Source: CAYZDV01 sp964477275
GTDB taxonomy: Bacteria; Acidobacteriota; Aminicenantia; Aminicenantales; Aminicenantaceae
DNA length: 13,055 bases
NCBI GenBank assembly: GCA_964477275.1
Contig: CAYZDV010000050.1
Span: 1 to 13,055, forward strand
Direction of reading: 5' to 3'
The notes below the pieces were generated by a model, which had not been told where the DNA came from, made no database searches, and worked only from the letters and a program-made list of their open reading frames with translations. The position numbers and the translations under genes are program-made. This document shows positions 6,244-12,916 of the stretch, one piece after another; position 1 is the stretch's first letter; each line of letters begins with the position of its first letter.

Positions 6244-7749
6244 ATGTATGCCATAGGGGTCGATTCGGGAACCCAGGGAACAAAAGTTCTGATTATCGAC
6301 TTGAAGGGCAAAGTCCTGGGCAGAGGCTACCACCCGCACCGGACGAAAGATGGGCTTGGGCCCGGAGTGAGCGAACAGGACCCGAAGACCTGGCTGGAAG
6401 CCCTGGAGAGGGCTCTGACTCAGGCCTTGAAGGCGGCAAGGGTGGACCCGGCCAGAATTATCTCCCTGGGTGTCTCCGGCCAGCAGCACGGTTTCGTTCC
6501 TTTAGACACCAGGGGCCAGCCCATCAGAGCGGCCAAGCTCTGGAACGACACCTCTACCGTCGAGGAAGCAGAGATTATCGTTCGCAAGCTGGGAGGGGTG
6601 AAAAGTTATATCCAGAAGCTCGGCATCAGCCTCGCCGTGGGCTATACGGCCTCGAAAATTCTCTGGCTGAAAAGGCATGAGCCGGAAAATTACAAACGGC
6701 TGGCCGCAGTCTTCCTTCCCCACAACTACATCAACTTCCACCTTACCGGCCGGAGACACATGGAATACGGAGACGCCTCGGGAACAGGGCTGATGGACAT
6801 CCGCAAGCGGCAGTGGCACACAGAAGCTATGTCGGCCATCGACGAAGAGCTCGAGTCCAAACTCCCTCCCCTCTCCCATCCAAAAGAGCCCGTGGGTGAC
6901 ATCCGAGAGGACATCGCCGCGAAATTCGGGATGAAAAAGGTCCTGGTGGCCAGCGGCGGCGGCGACAACATGATGGGAGCCATCGGAACCGGAAACACCT
7001 CGCCGGGCGTCTGCACGCTCAGCCTGGGAACCTCGGGCACCGTTTATTCCTGCTTCTCTGAGCCGTTTGTGGACCCGGAGGGCGAAATCGCGGCCTTCTG
7101 CGACAGCGCCGGCGGATGGCTTCCCCTGCTCTGCACCATGAACGTCACCAACGCCACCGAATGCTTCAAGACCCTTTTCCATGCCTCCAGCGAAGAGCTG
7201 GAGCGGCTGGCTTCAGAGGCGCCGGCTGGCGCCGATGGTTTGATTTTCCTTCCCTTCCTCGACGGAGAAAGGGTGCCTGTCCTGCCCCAGGCAAGCGGCG
7301 TCTTTTTCGGTCTCAACCGGAAGACCTTCAGCGCCTCCACCATGGCCCGCTCCATCCTGGAGGGAACAATCTTCAACCTGGGCTACGGGTTTTCGAGGAT
7401 GAAATCTCTGGGCTTGAAACCGGCTGAGATCCGGGCCACGGGAGGCGGAGCGAAAAGCGAGCTCTGGCTTCATATCGCGGCCGACATCCTCCAGACGCCT
7501 GTCACCACTCTAAAAGAAGACCAAGCCGCCGCTTTTGGCGCAGCCATCCAATCCATCTGGAACTCTTTCCTGGCCAGAGGGGAAAAGCTCAGGATTGAAG
7601 ACCTCACATCGAGGATGGTCAGGATGGGGAGGATAAGAGTCGAACCAGAGCCCCAGAATTTTCCCCTCTACGAGAGGCTTCAGGCAAGGTTCAACTCCCT
7701 CTGGCAGACACTCAAGAAAGAGTTCAAAGCCCACCGAAAAGCTTTATAA
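6244..7749 (+). CDS. xylB: FGGY-family sugar kinase, xylulokinase type
   Basis: A 501-residue cytoplasmic kinase that phosphorylates a ketopentose, most likely D-xylulose to xylulose 5-phosphate for the pentose phosphate pathway. I chose the ATG at 6244 because GAGGGAGAA precedes it and the protein then begins directly with the phosphate-binding motif GVDSGTQGTK (5-14); the upstream ATG at 6202 adds a non-conserved tail and lies inside a hairpin. Further landmarks: SGQQHGFV (78-85), LWNDT (99-103), YTASKILWL (134-142), DASGT (177-181), the catalytic Asp241 in GGGDN, LGTSGT (261-266) and a late GGGAKS in the ATP-binding domain. The length is close to that of E. coli XylB. FGGY members differ mainly in substrate, so xylulose is likely but not proven. 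The gene converges with the glutamine synthetase gene, 29 bases apart. Confidence 0.85.
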   Translation: MYAIGVDSGTQGTKVLIIDLKGKVLGRGYHPHRTKDGLGPGVSEQDPKTWLEALERALTQALKAARVDPARIISLGVSGQQHGFVPLDTRGQPIRAAKLWNDTSTVEEAEIIVRKLGGVKSYIQKLGISLAVGYTASKILWLKRHEPENYKRLAAVFLPHNYINFHLTGRRHMEYGDASGTGLMDIRKRQWHTEAMSAIDEELESKLPPLSHPKEPVGDIREDIAAKFGMKKVLVASGGGDNMMGAIGTGNTSPGVCTLSLGTSGTVYSCFSEPFVDPEGEIAAFCDSAGGWLPLLCTMNVTNATECFKTLFHASSEELERLASEAPAGADGLIFLPFLDGERVPVLPQASGVFFGLNRKTFSASTMARSILEGTIFNLGYGFSRMKSLGLKPAEIRATGGGAKSELWLHIAADILQTPVTTLKEDQAAAFGAAIQSIWNSFLARGEKLRIEDLTSRMVRMGRIRVEPEPQNFPLYERLQARFNSLWQTLKKEFKAHRKAL

Positions 7750-7778
7750 AGAAGGTTCGCCTCCATCCTGTAAAAAAA

Positions 7779-9323
7779 TCAGTGGCGGTGCAGGTCTTTG
7801 TGCATGAGCTTGCGCATCTCGCGCACGCGGTCTTTCCCTTTGAGAGAAGTTAGCTTCCGGCTCAGCTCTTCATCCTTCTCCGAGCGGAGAAGCTCGGCCA
7901 CATAGTCGATGAGGCTGCCTGGAAAAACCTTCATTCTCTCATAAAGTTCTCTTTTCTTGAGCAGGATCCGGCTCGATTCCACGCAGCTTCCGGGCAAGGG
8001 CGTCAATGAAGCCAGCGCCTTTTCGCTGCGGGAGACGTCGCCTTTGAGATAAAACCGTTCGGCCAATTCCAGGGAGCGCCTGGTCTTCAGCCCCCACTCT
8101 GCCGCCATGGCTATTCCGGCCAGGAGCGGGTGAACGAAGGCGCTTCCGTCAGGGGTGCGAAATTCGATCGTCTGGCGGGGCTCGGAATCAGGATACTCAC
8201 TCTTCTCCTGGGGGTTGATCAGAGCGGCAAGGTTTTTGGTCCCGGACCAGCCGAGCGGAACCCGGATCATGGCCTGACGGTTCAGGTCGCTCCAGAAAAT
8301 GCGGGTGGGCGCTTCCTGATGGGGAACCAGGCGGAGATAGGAGGAAGAGACGGTGTTTCCAAAGGCTGTCAGCGAATCCGCGTATTCGCACAGGCCTCCG
8401 ATCAGGCTCAGGGCAAAGCCGGACAATTTCCCGGTTCTCTCCTGCATGATGTTTTTCCCCGCCTTTTTCAGTTCCAGGTGAAAATGGAAGCCGTTGCCGG
8501 CCACACCTTCTTCCAGTTTCGGCGCGAAAGTGGCGAGGCAGCCGTGTCTGTGGGCAACGGCACGGATAATCCAGCGGCTGATGACCAGGGCGTCAGCCAT
8601 CTCCTCAATGGGCTTCAGACGGAATTCCACCTCCTGCTGCTCTGCTCTTTTGCCGTTGATCTCCTCTGAATGGCTCTGAATGGAATCGATGACGCCGGCC
8701 TCGGAATGAATGTATTTCACGGCTCCTGTAGCCTGAGAGATGCAGCGGACCATCTCATCGAGGATGGTTCCGCTTTTCATAAACGGAGCGGCCTCGTGGT
8801 ATCCCTGCTGCTTCTGGAGCGAATACGTCATCGGCCCTCTCTCACCGATGAGGAAAAACTCCAGCTCGCCCAGGGCATAAAGCTCGAGCCCAGTTGAGAT
8901 GCGGAAAAGCTGGTTGGCGCGGGCCAGGATGTTGTCCGGCGCGAAAGAGGCCCGCTTCCCGTCCTCGGTGAGATAGCGGCAGATGAAGTCCATGCTGCGC
9001 TCATGAAACGGGTTGATGAAGGCGGTTTTATACTCCGGGACAACATAGAGGTCGGACAGGTCGGCGTCGACCATCCCTTTGAACAGCGAAGAGCCATCCA
9101 CACGTTCGCCCTCGGTGAGGATGGCTTCTGCCTCCTTTCGGCTGGAAAAGGGCAGCTTCAGCTCCTTGAGCTTTCCGTCGAGCGCTGTGTAGTGAAAGGT
9201 GATCCGCTCGATCTGCTTCTGCTCGATAATTTTGACGAAATCGGCTCTCTGGAAGTCCTCGGCGGGTTTATCCAGGAGAGCATGGAGGGGGTTAGAGAGA
9301 GGATACGAATTTTCTTTAGGCAT
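7779..9323 (-). CDS. Glutamine synthetase family protein (divergent type I-like)
   Basis: A 514-residue member of the glutamine synthetase superfamily, expected to ligate ammonia (or an amine) to glutamate using ATP. The active-site set looks complete: DGSS (76-79), the metal ligands in GELEFF (E153, E155), E208 in HSEAG, E231, the HxH of GNGFHFH (280-282), LRLVPHQEAP (R331, E337), NRQAMIR (R349, R354) and RQTIEFRTPDG (R383, E387, R389). Compared with classical GlnA there is an insertion of about 15 residues between the two metal-ligand glutamates (after 210), and a charged C-terminal tail of about 60 residues. The usual NLYDLPP adenylylation region is not recognisable, so control by adenylylation is unlikely. 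Because of this divergence it may be a true glutamine synthetase or a gamma-glutamyl-amine ligase. The ribosome site AAGGAAG and its own promoter lie upstream. Confidence 0.85.
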   Translation of the reverse strand: MPKENSYPLSNPLHALLDKPAEDFQRADFVKIIEQKQIERITFHYTALDGKLKELKLPFSSRKEAEAILTEGERVDGSSLFKGMVDADLSDLYVVPEYKTAFINPFHERSMDFICRYLTEDGKRASFAPDNILARANQLFRISTGLELYALGELEFFLIGERGPMTYSLQKQQGYHEAAPFMKSGTILDEMVRCISQATGAVKYIHSEAGVIDSIQSHSEEINGKRAEQQEVEFRLKPIEEMADALVISRWIIRAVAHRHGCLATFAPKLEEGVAGNGFHFHLELKKAGKNIMQERTGKLSGFALSLIGGLCEYADSLTAFGNTVSSSYLRLVPHQEAPTRIFWSDLNRQAMIRVPLGWSGTKNLAALINPQEKSEYPDSEPRQTIEFRTPDGSAFVHPLLAGIAMAAEWGLKTRRSLELAERFYLKGDVSRSEKALASLTPLPGSCVESSRILLKKRELYERMKVFPGSLIDYVAELLRSEKDEELSRKLTSLKGKDRVREMRKLMHKDLHRH

Positions 9324-9367
9324 GGTTTCTTACTTCCTTGATAAGAGAAATCTTCCGGGAAACGACT

Positions 9368-9397
9368 ATTTTATAAAAATACAGGAATTCCTGGCAA
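9368..9397 (-). promoter_or_regulatory. Promoter with internal operator-like palindrome, glutamine synthetase gene
   Basis: On the minus strand TTGCCA (plus 9392-9397, five of six matches) is followed after 16 bases by TATAAA (9370-9375), or after 18 bases by TAAAAT. The spacer contains the perfect 12-bp palindrome CAGGAATTCCTG (9382-9393), and the -10 overlaps the 10-bp palindrome TTTTATAAAA (9369-9378). A repressor bound at the 12-bp dyad would block this promoter. Confidence 0.5.
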
Positions 9398-9427
9398 GAG
9401 AAACGAAGGAAATGTCAGCATTTCTTT

Positions 9428-9488
9428 TTCCGTGACAAGAGTGAAGGTTGGCACTCCTCACCCCTTCGACCTTTTTGCCATCACGGAA
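9428..9488. repeat. 8-bp inverted repeat in the gap between the SH3 and glutamine synthetase genes
   Basis: TTCCGTGA (9428-9435) and TCACGGAA (9481-9488) are exact reverse complements, with AAGGT/ACCTT pairing inside. The structure lies about 25 bases past the stop of the minus-strand SH3 gene. In that direction it is followed by A residues, not T, so it does not resemble an intrinsic terminator. Confidence 0.3.
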
Positions 9489-9510
9489 CTGGAAATTCTG
9501 CGGAGTGAAA

Positions 9511-10089
9511 TCAGCGAATTTCCTGGACAAGGGTCTGGTGGATGTATCCGGAAATGATAATGCCCTCCTCGTCAGGCGGCAGCTCCACCCTGTACCACTC
9601 TCCAATCCTGGAAACGGCCAGCAGCGTGATTCCGGCCTGGACCTGATGGATGATCTCGCTCTGAAAGCCGGGTTTGGAGCGGACGTTCGCATTCTCCAGC
9701 GCCACCTGAACCTTGAGCGGAGTTTCATAGACGATTTCTTCCGGCTGTTCCGGCTCTTTTATGGCGCTCTCTTTCTGTTTTTTAGCCCTGCCTCTTGCGG
9801 GAGATTCAAAAAGCTCTTCCACGGCCGATACGTCAACAAATCCAGAGACAGTGATAAACCGGTCTCCCGAACGGAAAGAGACATAGTGCCAGTGCTCACG
9901 AATTCTCTCTCTGGAGAGGAGGGTCAGGAGAGCCCCCTTCTCGACGACTTCGACAACCGTGCTGTTTCTATCGGGCTCGAGATAGATGCTGGCCCTGTCG
10001 GCAGTGACCCTGAGCCTTCTTTCCTGGGACACGAGAGGAGAAAAAAGGAGCACGGAAGCGAAAAGACAAAAGGCAACGCATTTTTTCAT
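9511..10089 (-). CDS. Secreted protein with two bacterial SH3 domains
   Basis: A 192-residue exported protein. Signal peptide at residues 1-22 (hydrophobic to LLFSPLVS). A first bacterial SH3 (SH3_3-like) domain spans about 25-90 and ends in GFVDVSAV. A Lys/Glu/Pro-rich linker spans 95-120. A second SH3 domain spans 125-190, with the typical ANVRSKPGFQSEIIHQVQ opening and GEWYRVEL. Such domains bind cell-wall peptides or other ligands and often occur in envelope proteins without catalytic activity; none is visible here. The start is supported by GGGGAGA ahead of the ATG and by a promoter about 50 bases upstream. No enzyme is fused to it, so it is probably a periplasmic binding or scaffold protein. 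Confidence 0.8.
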   Translation of the reverse strand: MKKCVAFCLFASVLLFSPLVSQERRLRVTADRASIYLEPDRNSTVVEVVEKGALLTLLSRERIREHWHYVSFRSGDRFITVSGFVDVSAVEELFESPARGRAKKQKESAIKEPEQPEEIVYETPLKVQVALENANVRSKPGFQSEIIHQVQAGITLLAVSRIGEWYRVELPPDEEGIIISGYIHQTLVQEIR

Positions 10090-10137
10090 CGTTCTCCCCT
10101 TCTTCGGATGGCTTTTTCTCCCCGTGGTTTCGGCGTC

Positions 10138-10165
10138 AGTATATCACAAAAGCAAAAGGAATCAA
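10138..10165 (-). promoter_or_regulatory. Sigma-70 promoter for the SH3 protein gene
   Basis: On the minus strand TTGATT (plus 10160-10165) and TATACT (10138-10143) are separated by 16 bases. The -10 matches five of six positions. The leader would be about 40 nt, with the ribosome site directly before the ATG at 10089. Confidence 0.55.
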
Positions 10166-10228
10166 ATTGCTCAGGATGCGCTTGGCCGCCGCTCTTGCCG
10201 TGGACAACCCCCGGAACCAGGTCATTGA

Positions 10229-10363
10229 ATTAATACAAACGCAATATATGATGTGACAAAATATATGCGACGCCGAGGCCGCGGCCAGCCCCCGAACCCC
10301 GGGGAACCAGTCCCGTCGGTTCCCCCCTCGGAAAAGCCGGCGGGACCCCCTCCGCTAAGGGGG
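10229..10363. repeat. Compact multi-hairpin element with an AT-rich left end
   Basis: From the left: the AT-rich ATTAATACAAACG motif (10229-10241); an AT hairpin CGCA(A)TATAT / ATATATGCG (10240-10269); the palindrome GGCCGCGGCC (10277-10286); CCGAGG (10273-10278) pairing with CCTCGG (10326-10331); a perfect 8-bp hairpin GGGGAACC-N9-GGTTCCCC (10301-10325); and CCCCCT-N6-AGGGGG (10346-10363). It fills much of the 357-base gap between the DUF4382 and SH3 genes and is far more GC-rich than its neighbours. A dispersed non-autonomous repeat or a structured RNA would both fit. The bases 10364-10446 hold a weak ACCTG/CAGGT hairpin and nothing else that I can name. Confidence 0.5.
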
Positions 10364-10446
10364 GCTTGAGGGGCGGGTGATTTTTGGCCCTTTTGGCGCC
10401 TGGAACAACCTGTAAAGTTCGCTTCAGGTAAAGTCGGCCTTTGTCT

Positions 10447-10956
10447 TTATCTGGAATAGCTGATGTTTTTGACGATGATCACCGGCCTCAGGATGAACTC
10501 CTGAGTCGCCCCAGCCTCGACGAGCAAAATCGACTGCTCAGCGTCAAAATCCAGAACGACTTCCGTGGTTCCATCATTCAGGACATGGAAAACGACGGGG
10601 ATTTTCACCTCAGAGCTGGGCACTGTCATTGGAATAGACTCGCCTTCGATAACTATTCTGCCGGCATCAACGACTAACCTTATCTGTGTGTATGTTCCCT
10701 TCGATAGTTCCGTATCCAGGATAAGTTCCTCGATGTCTCGCAGCACAAGCAAATCGTACTCCATGTTGCCAGTCCAGAGGGTGATGAATCCTTCCTCCTC
10801 CTTATGGACATTGATTTCGCTGATGGTGACCCAGATCTCCTCGGCATCGTCAACGGGCAGATCCGTCAGAAAGAGGTTGAAGTTCCCCGCCTGCTCCGTC
10901 GTGCAAGCGCTGAAGATAAACGCAACGGAAATTGCAAGAAGAATGAGTTTTTTCAT
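10447..10956 (-). CDS. DUF4382-like lipoprotein
   Basis: A 169-residue probable lipoprotein. The signal peptide ends in FSAC with the lipidated Cys at residue 18. The mature part begins with FNLFLTDLPVDDAEEIWVTI (26-45) and then WTGNMEYDLLVL, the pattern of the DUF4382 family, a beta-sandwich of unknown function. The family is usually found in outer-membrane or surface lipoproteins of Gram-negative bacteria. The start is secure: a perfect AAGGAGG (plus 10962-10968) precedes the ATG. A perfect-consensus sigma-54 promoter lies about 60 bases upstream. The gene stands alone; the next gene downstream has its own promoter beyond the hairpin element. The family call is from motif recall, the lipoprotein call from the sequence. 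Confidence 0.75.
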   Translation of the reverse strand: MKKLILLAISVAFIFSACTTEQAGNFNLFLTDLPVDDAEEIWVTISEINVHKEEEGFITLWTGNMEYDLLVLRDIEELILDTELSKGTYTQIRLVVDAGRIVIEGESIPMTVPSSEVKIPVVFHVLNDGTTEVVLDFDAEQSILLVEAGATQEFILRPVIIVKNISYSR

Positions 10957-11014
10957 TTTATCCTCCTTAGTTTTTTATTTTCCCTGCAATTTTCTCTCAT
11001 CACCAGCCCTATTG

Positions 11015-11031
11015 AGCAATAATCGTGCCAG
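11015..11031 (-). promoter_or_regulatory. Perfect sigma-54 (-24/-12) promoter for the DUF4382 lipoprotein
   Basis: On the minus strand CTGGCACGATTATTGCT matches every specified position of YTGGCACGRNNNTTGCW. The -12 GC is at plus 11016-11017, so transcription would start near 11004 and leave a leader of about 48 nt before the ATG at 10956. Expression would need an ATP-dependent enhancer-binding protein. Confidence 0.8.
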
Positions 11032-11069
11032 AATATATAACTTTATGAATATCAATAAGATGCAAAGTT

Positions 11070-11354
11070 TCACCCTGAGCGGAAACCTCCATTTATGTGA
11101 GCAAGCAAACAATTTTGTAATACTTGATTCATCCGCCGGAGGGCTGGCCACGCCACCTCCGCCGCCAACACCGCGAAAAATTTGCCAAACCCAGAAACTT
11201 TCTGGAACAGCTTTTAATTCTTTAATCCCACAAGAAAATCTTCCTGCTTCAGACGAAAATTAGCCACTCTTCGTGACTTCACCACCTCTCTTTCCTCATC
11301 CAGCAAGGTGATGGGCAAGTATTGCCTGTGATGGTCAATGCCCATATAATTCAT
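11070..11354 (-). pseudogene. Decayed IS110-family transposase
   Basis: On the minus strand an ATG at 11354, preceded by AAAGGAAG, opens a 46-codon frame: MNYMGIDHHRQY, then LDEEREVVKSRRVANFR. This is the N-terminus of the IS110 DEDD transposase, with its first catalytic Asp in GIDHH. A TAA stop (11214-11216) interrupts the frame, but the same frame continues for 47 codons with VSGFGKFFAVL (the PGIG-like segment of the C-terminal domain) and EVAWPALRR (like the conserved EAVWPAL region), ending at TGA 11070-11072. Conserved blocks are thus in the right order but about 250 residues between and around them are missing. It cannot be active. IS110 elements normally lack terminal inverted repeats, so the ends of the insertion cannot be set by eye. 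Confidence 0.65.
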
Positions 11355-11500
11355 TTATGCACTTCCTTTACAAAGAATCTCCGACAGGTAATCTATCACA
11401 GGGTAGCCACCCCTCTGGAGGTGCATCAAATCATGCTGTTATCTTATTCTCCATCGCTACTCTGGAGAAGATGAAGCAGTAATCTTTCGGAGGAGGAGAT
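11355..11500. other. Gap between the IS110 remnant and the TPR gene
   Basis: These 146 bases probably include the non-coding end of the IS110 remnant (upstream of its ATG on the minus strand) and the leader of the TPR gene. A perfect 7-bp hairpin TTCTCCA-N9-TGGAGAA lies at 11447-11469, and CTCTGGAG occurs twice (11413-11420 and 11460-11467). TTTACA (11367-11372) with TAATCT 16 bases on is the best, still weak, plus-strand promoter. The ribosome site GGAGGAGGAG ends just before the ATG at 11501. Confidence 0.35.
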
Positions 11501-12460
11501 ATGAATAAAAAATTGAGTGTTGCTGTCTTTTTACTTTTATTTCTTATCCTCTGGAATCATCCTTTTGCCGAAGTCAGCGACCCGCTATTGAGGACAGCCT
11601 GCCTGCTGATCAGCGAGGGGAAAATCGACGAAGCTGTCAATCTGCTGGAAAAAGACATCGAGCACCGGCCATGGAACCATAACATCAGGTTCTACCTCGG
11701 GATTTGCCACTACAAAAAAAATGAGAAAGAGCTGGCCGAGAAAAATCTTAAAGAGATTTGGAAGGAACTGGACAAGATGGTCGGAGATACCCGGACCTTC
11801 GGAGACGAAAGCATGTTCCTGAGCATGGGAATGGCCAGGAAAGAAAGAGGCTTTTTTTCCGAGGAAAATAAAGGTCTTTTTTACTTTGTCTACGGCTTGA
11901 TTCTCAAAGAAAAGGGCAACTTCAAGGAGGCAGAGAAAAATTTGACTGAGGCGGTCAAAGCAGGATACCCGGAAATTCAGACACGTTATCAGCTCCTGGA
12001 CCTCGCCCTCAAGCAGAAAAAACTTAAAGACGCCCAGAAGGAATTTGAAAAGATTTCCAGAATAACTGCCGAAAATGAAGACTTGCTCCTCGTTAAAAGT
12101 TACCTCCTCGAAAAGAGCGGGAAGTTTCAGGAAGCAAAAGCCTGTCTGGAAAAAATCCTCTTTAGGGACCAGAAAAACTTAGCTGCAAGAAAAAATCTGG
12201 GCATTATCGCTTACAACATGAGTAAATACCAGGATGCCTTGGACATCTGGGAAAAGATATTGACGGAAAAACCGGATGAACAGGATGTCTTAATCAATGC
12301 CGGGAGGGCCTGTTTCCATCTGGGCCAGAAAGAAAAGGCCCAGGAATTGTTCTCAAAGGCAGGACTGGAGATTCCTGTTGAGAGTTATTCCCCGAAGACA
12401 ATATCTCTTACAGACCCTGAACTGGATAAGAAAATCGACTTCAAGCTTCCCTGCAATTGA
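11501..12460 (+). CDS. Secreted TPR-repeat protein
   Basis: A 319-residue exported helical-repeat protein. The start follows a strong GGAGGAGGAG ribosome site. Residues 1-23 are a signal peptide ending near HPFA. The rest is tetratricopeptide-like: repeats at about 27-60 (SEGKIDEAVNLLEKDIEHRP), 61-92, 125-158 (KEKGNFKEAEKNLTEAVKAG), 159-190, 194-225 (EKSGKFQEAKACLEKILFRD), 226-259 (MSKYQDALDIWEKILTEKP) and 260-290. The non-repeat insert at 93-122 is polar. TPR proteins of this kind act as periplasmic scaffolds for protein complexes; the partner cannot be read from the sequence. It is followed by a CAP-domain fragment on the same strand, but there is no sign that they form a working operon. 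Confidence 0.8.
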   Translation: MNKKLSVAVFLLLFLILWNHPFAEVSDPLLRTACLLISEGKIDEAVNLLEKDIEHRPWNHNIRFYLGICHYKKNEKELAEKNLKEIWKELDKMVGDTRTFGDESMFLSMGMARKERGFFSEENKGLFYFVYGLILKEKGNFKEAEKNLTEAVKAGYPEIQTRYQLLDLALKQKKLKDAQKEFEKISRITAENEDLLLVKSYLLEKSGKFQEAKACLEKILFRDQKNLAARKNLGIIAYNMSKYQDALDIWEKILTEKPDEQDVLINAGRACFHLGQKEKAQELFSKAGLEIPVESYSPKTISLTDPELDKKIDFKLPCN

Positions 12461-12472
12461 AGCAAAAGTTTG

Positions 12473-12498
12473 ACAGGAGGCGATAAGGAAGCCTCTGT
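12473..12498 (+). terminator. Bulged hairpin after the TPR gene
   Basis: ACA(G)GAGGC (12473-12481) pairs with GCCTCTGT (12491-12498) around a 9-nt loop. It starts 12 bases after the stop codon. There is no T-run, so termination would have to be weak or factor-aided. Confidence 0.35.
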
Positions 12499-12541
12499 AT
12501 GGTAACTGTATTGTGCCCATTTCAAAAACAGATCGCCTGGA

Positions 12542-12902
12542 TTGGAGACAACAGAATTCGGCGAGCCCGTGTTAAAATAGCAGGATATCCGCCAGGCACA
12601 TAAGCTCCCCCCGATTATGATTTCAGAAAACATGAGCCAGCTGGCTCAACTCTTCGCTCATGCCCGGGCAGAAGGTCAACCTCCTCCGCCTTTTCCCGAA
12701 GGCTTGGGGGAAACGCATGTTTTCTCTATTACAACACCCTTTTTAGATGATTTCGGTCAGAGTGGTGATTATCTTGGACAGTCGAAGTATGAAGAAGGAG
12801 GTATGGGAGTTGAATTCAGCCGGGCCGCGTCCCACCCGGGCGGAGCCTATTTCGTCGCCTTGATGTTTTTTCCAGCGCCCCCTTTCCTTCTCTGCCTTTT
12901 AG
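12542..12902 (+). pseudogene. Broken CAP-domain (SCP-like) protein gene
   Basis: In one plus-strand frame the translation reads ETTEFGEPVLK, then TAG (12578-12580), then QDIRQAHKLPPIMISENMS and QLAQLFAHARAEG, matching the first helices of CAP domains (NxxRxxHGLPPL...LAxxA). After a short Pro-rich stretch it gives YEEGGMGVEF and HPGGAYFVALMFF, like the C-terminal GVGVA...GGAYFV strands. The centre that carries the CAP cavity His and Glu residues is missing. A T6 run follows (12866-12871); a +1 shift there would lead to QRPLSFSAF and a stop at 12900-12902, whereas the unshifted frame runs into the repeat at the edge. The internal stop, missing core and apparent frameshift suggest a decayed gene. 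No start codon with a ribosome site is visible upstream; the ATG at 12617 would drop the conserved first helix. Confidence 0.45.
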
Positions 12903-12916
12903 TGAATATCAACAAT

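Noticed and set aside
11039..11069. AACTTT/AAAGTT inverted repeat between the IS110 remnant and the sigma-54 promoter
   Set aside because: Six AT-rich base pairs around a 19-nt loop are likely by chance, and IS110 elements are not expected to have terminal inverted repeats.
11191..11205. CCAGAAA-C-TTTCTGG dyad as an activator site for the lipoprotein promoter
   Set aside because: It lies inside the decayed transposase frame and its half-site spacing differs from the TTCCAG-N5-CTGGAA dyad upstream of the other sigma-54 promoter, so a shared activator site is not supported.
12470..12508. TTGACA after the TPR gene as a promoter for the CAP fragment
   Set aside because: The -35 is perfect but no acceptable -10 occurs at 15 to 19 bases, and the bases overlap the hairpin after the stop codon.
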